DNA from: Treponema sp.
Lineage (GTDB): Bacteria; Spirochaetota; Spirochaetia; Treponematales; Breznakiellaceae
NCBI GenBank assembly: GCA_031257595.1
Contig: JAIROH010000061.1
Location: 1 to 6,038 of the forward strand
Reading direction: 5' to 3'
Length of the DNA stretch: 6,038 bases
In this document: positions 5,931 through 6,038 of the stretch, in pieces
How positions within the stretch are numbered: the first letter of the stretch is position 1
Layout: the number at the start of each line of letters is the position of its first letter
Position numbers and translations under genes: made by a program
The notes under the pieces: generated by a model
Database searches by the model: none
Told to the model about the DNA's origin: nothing
The model's input: the letters and a program-made list of their open reading frames with translations, nothing else

Positions 5931-6038
5931 AAAATGTTCGCGTTTTGATTTAGTCAAAACTATAAGAGTAGGCTTTTACCTGTTGAATACGGTCTATATG
6001 TTATCTGTATTTTACAGAATGCCAGAAGGAGGAAAACG
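5931..6038 (+). promoter_or_regulatory. Leader of a next plus-strand gene starting at or past the window end
   Basis: AAGGAGG (6026-6032) is a near-perfect Shine-Dalgarno with six bases left before the edge, so a start codon is expected at about 6038-6041. The final G could begin a GTG: the operon's first gene has the similar context AGGAGG-AAAACCC-GTG. Upstream are a weak promoter candidate, TTGAAT (5983-5988), 17 bp, TGTATT (6006-6011), and two inverted repeats: GTTTTGA/TCAAAAC (5942-5960) and TCTGTA/TACAGA (6004-6018). The second covers the candidate -10 and could be an operator. Which gene follows is unknown; E3 would be a natural candidate. Confidence 0.5.

Overview
This window carries a divergently arranged 2-oxoacid (acetoin/pyruvate-type) dehydrogenase locus and an unusual foldback repeat. 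The organism cannot be named from the sequence alone. The coding DNA looks moderately GC-rich (many GCC, CGG and GGC codons) and the intergenic DNA is AT-rich. Strong AGGAGG-type ribosome binding sites, near-consensus sigma70-type promoters and an aldo/keto reductase with two [4Fe-4S] motifs fit an anaerobic or fermentative bacterium. A gut spirochaete (Treponema-like) or a clostridial relative is my best but weak guess, from general resemblance of the proteins.

Layout. Positions 1-165 are intergenic, with a perfect 16-bp hairpin. Positions 166-1254 (minus) encode an aldo/keto reductase with a C-terminal ferredoxin-like cysteine-rich region and its own promoter. Positions 1455-2156 (minus) encode a FadR-subfamily GntR regulator. 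The gap at about 2157-2276 is the shared control region: a plus-strand promoter (TTGTAA, 17 bp, TATACT) whose -35 box lies inside a perfect match to the FadR-subfamily operator consensus. Positions 2277-5627 (plus) form a compact three-gene operon for E1 alpha, E1 beta and E2 of a thiamine-diphosphate/lipoyl dehydrogenase complex. The E1 genes overlap by 4 bp, and E2 follows 10 bp after E1 beta. E3 (dihydrolipoamide dehydrogenase) is not in the window.

Positions 5628-6038 hold no gene. They hold a 273-bp foldback element (5658-5930) with 16-bp perfect terminal inverted repeats. Inside it, two 51-nt arms each carry two side hairpins. The framework of the arms is conserved, but the hairpin tips differ completely between arms while each stays self-complementary. 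A candidate intrinsic terminator lies within the element. The last 108 bases look like a leader ending in a very strong Shine-Dalgarno sequence, so another plus-strand gene should start at or just past the window end.

How it works together (inference): the GntR-type protein probably senses a carboxylate or related metabolite through its metal-binding FCD domain and represses the E1/E2 operon and possibly itself. E1 decarboxylates the substrate (acetoin or a 2-oxoacid) and passes the acyl group to the lipoyl arm of E2, which makes acyl-CoA. The reductase is probably a separate transcription unit.
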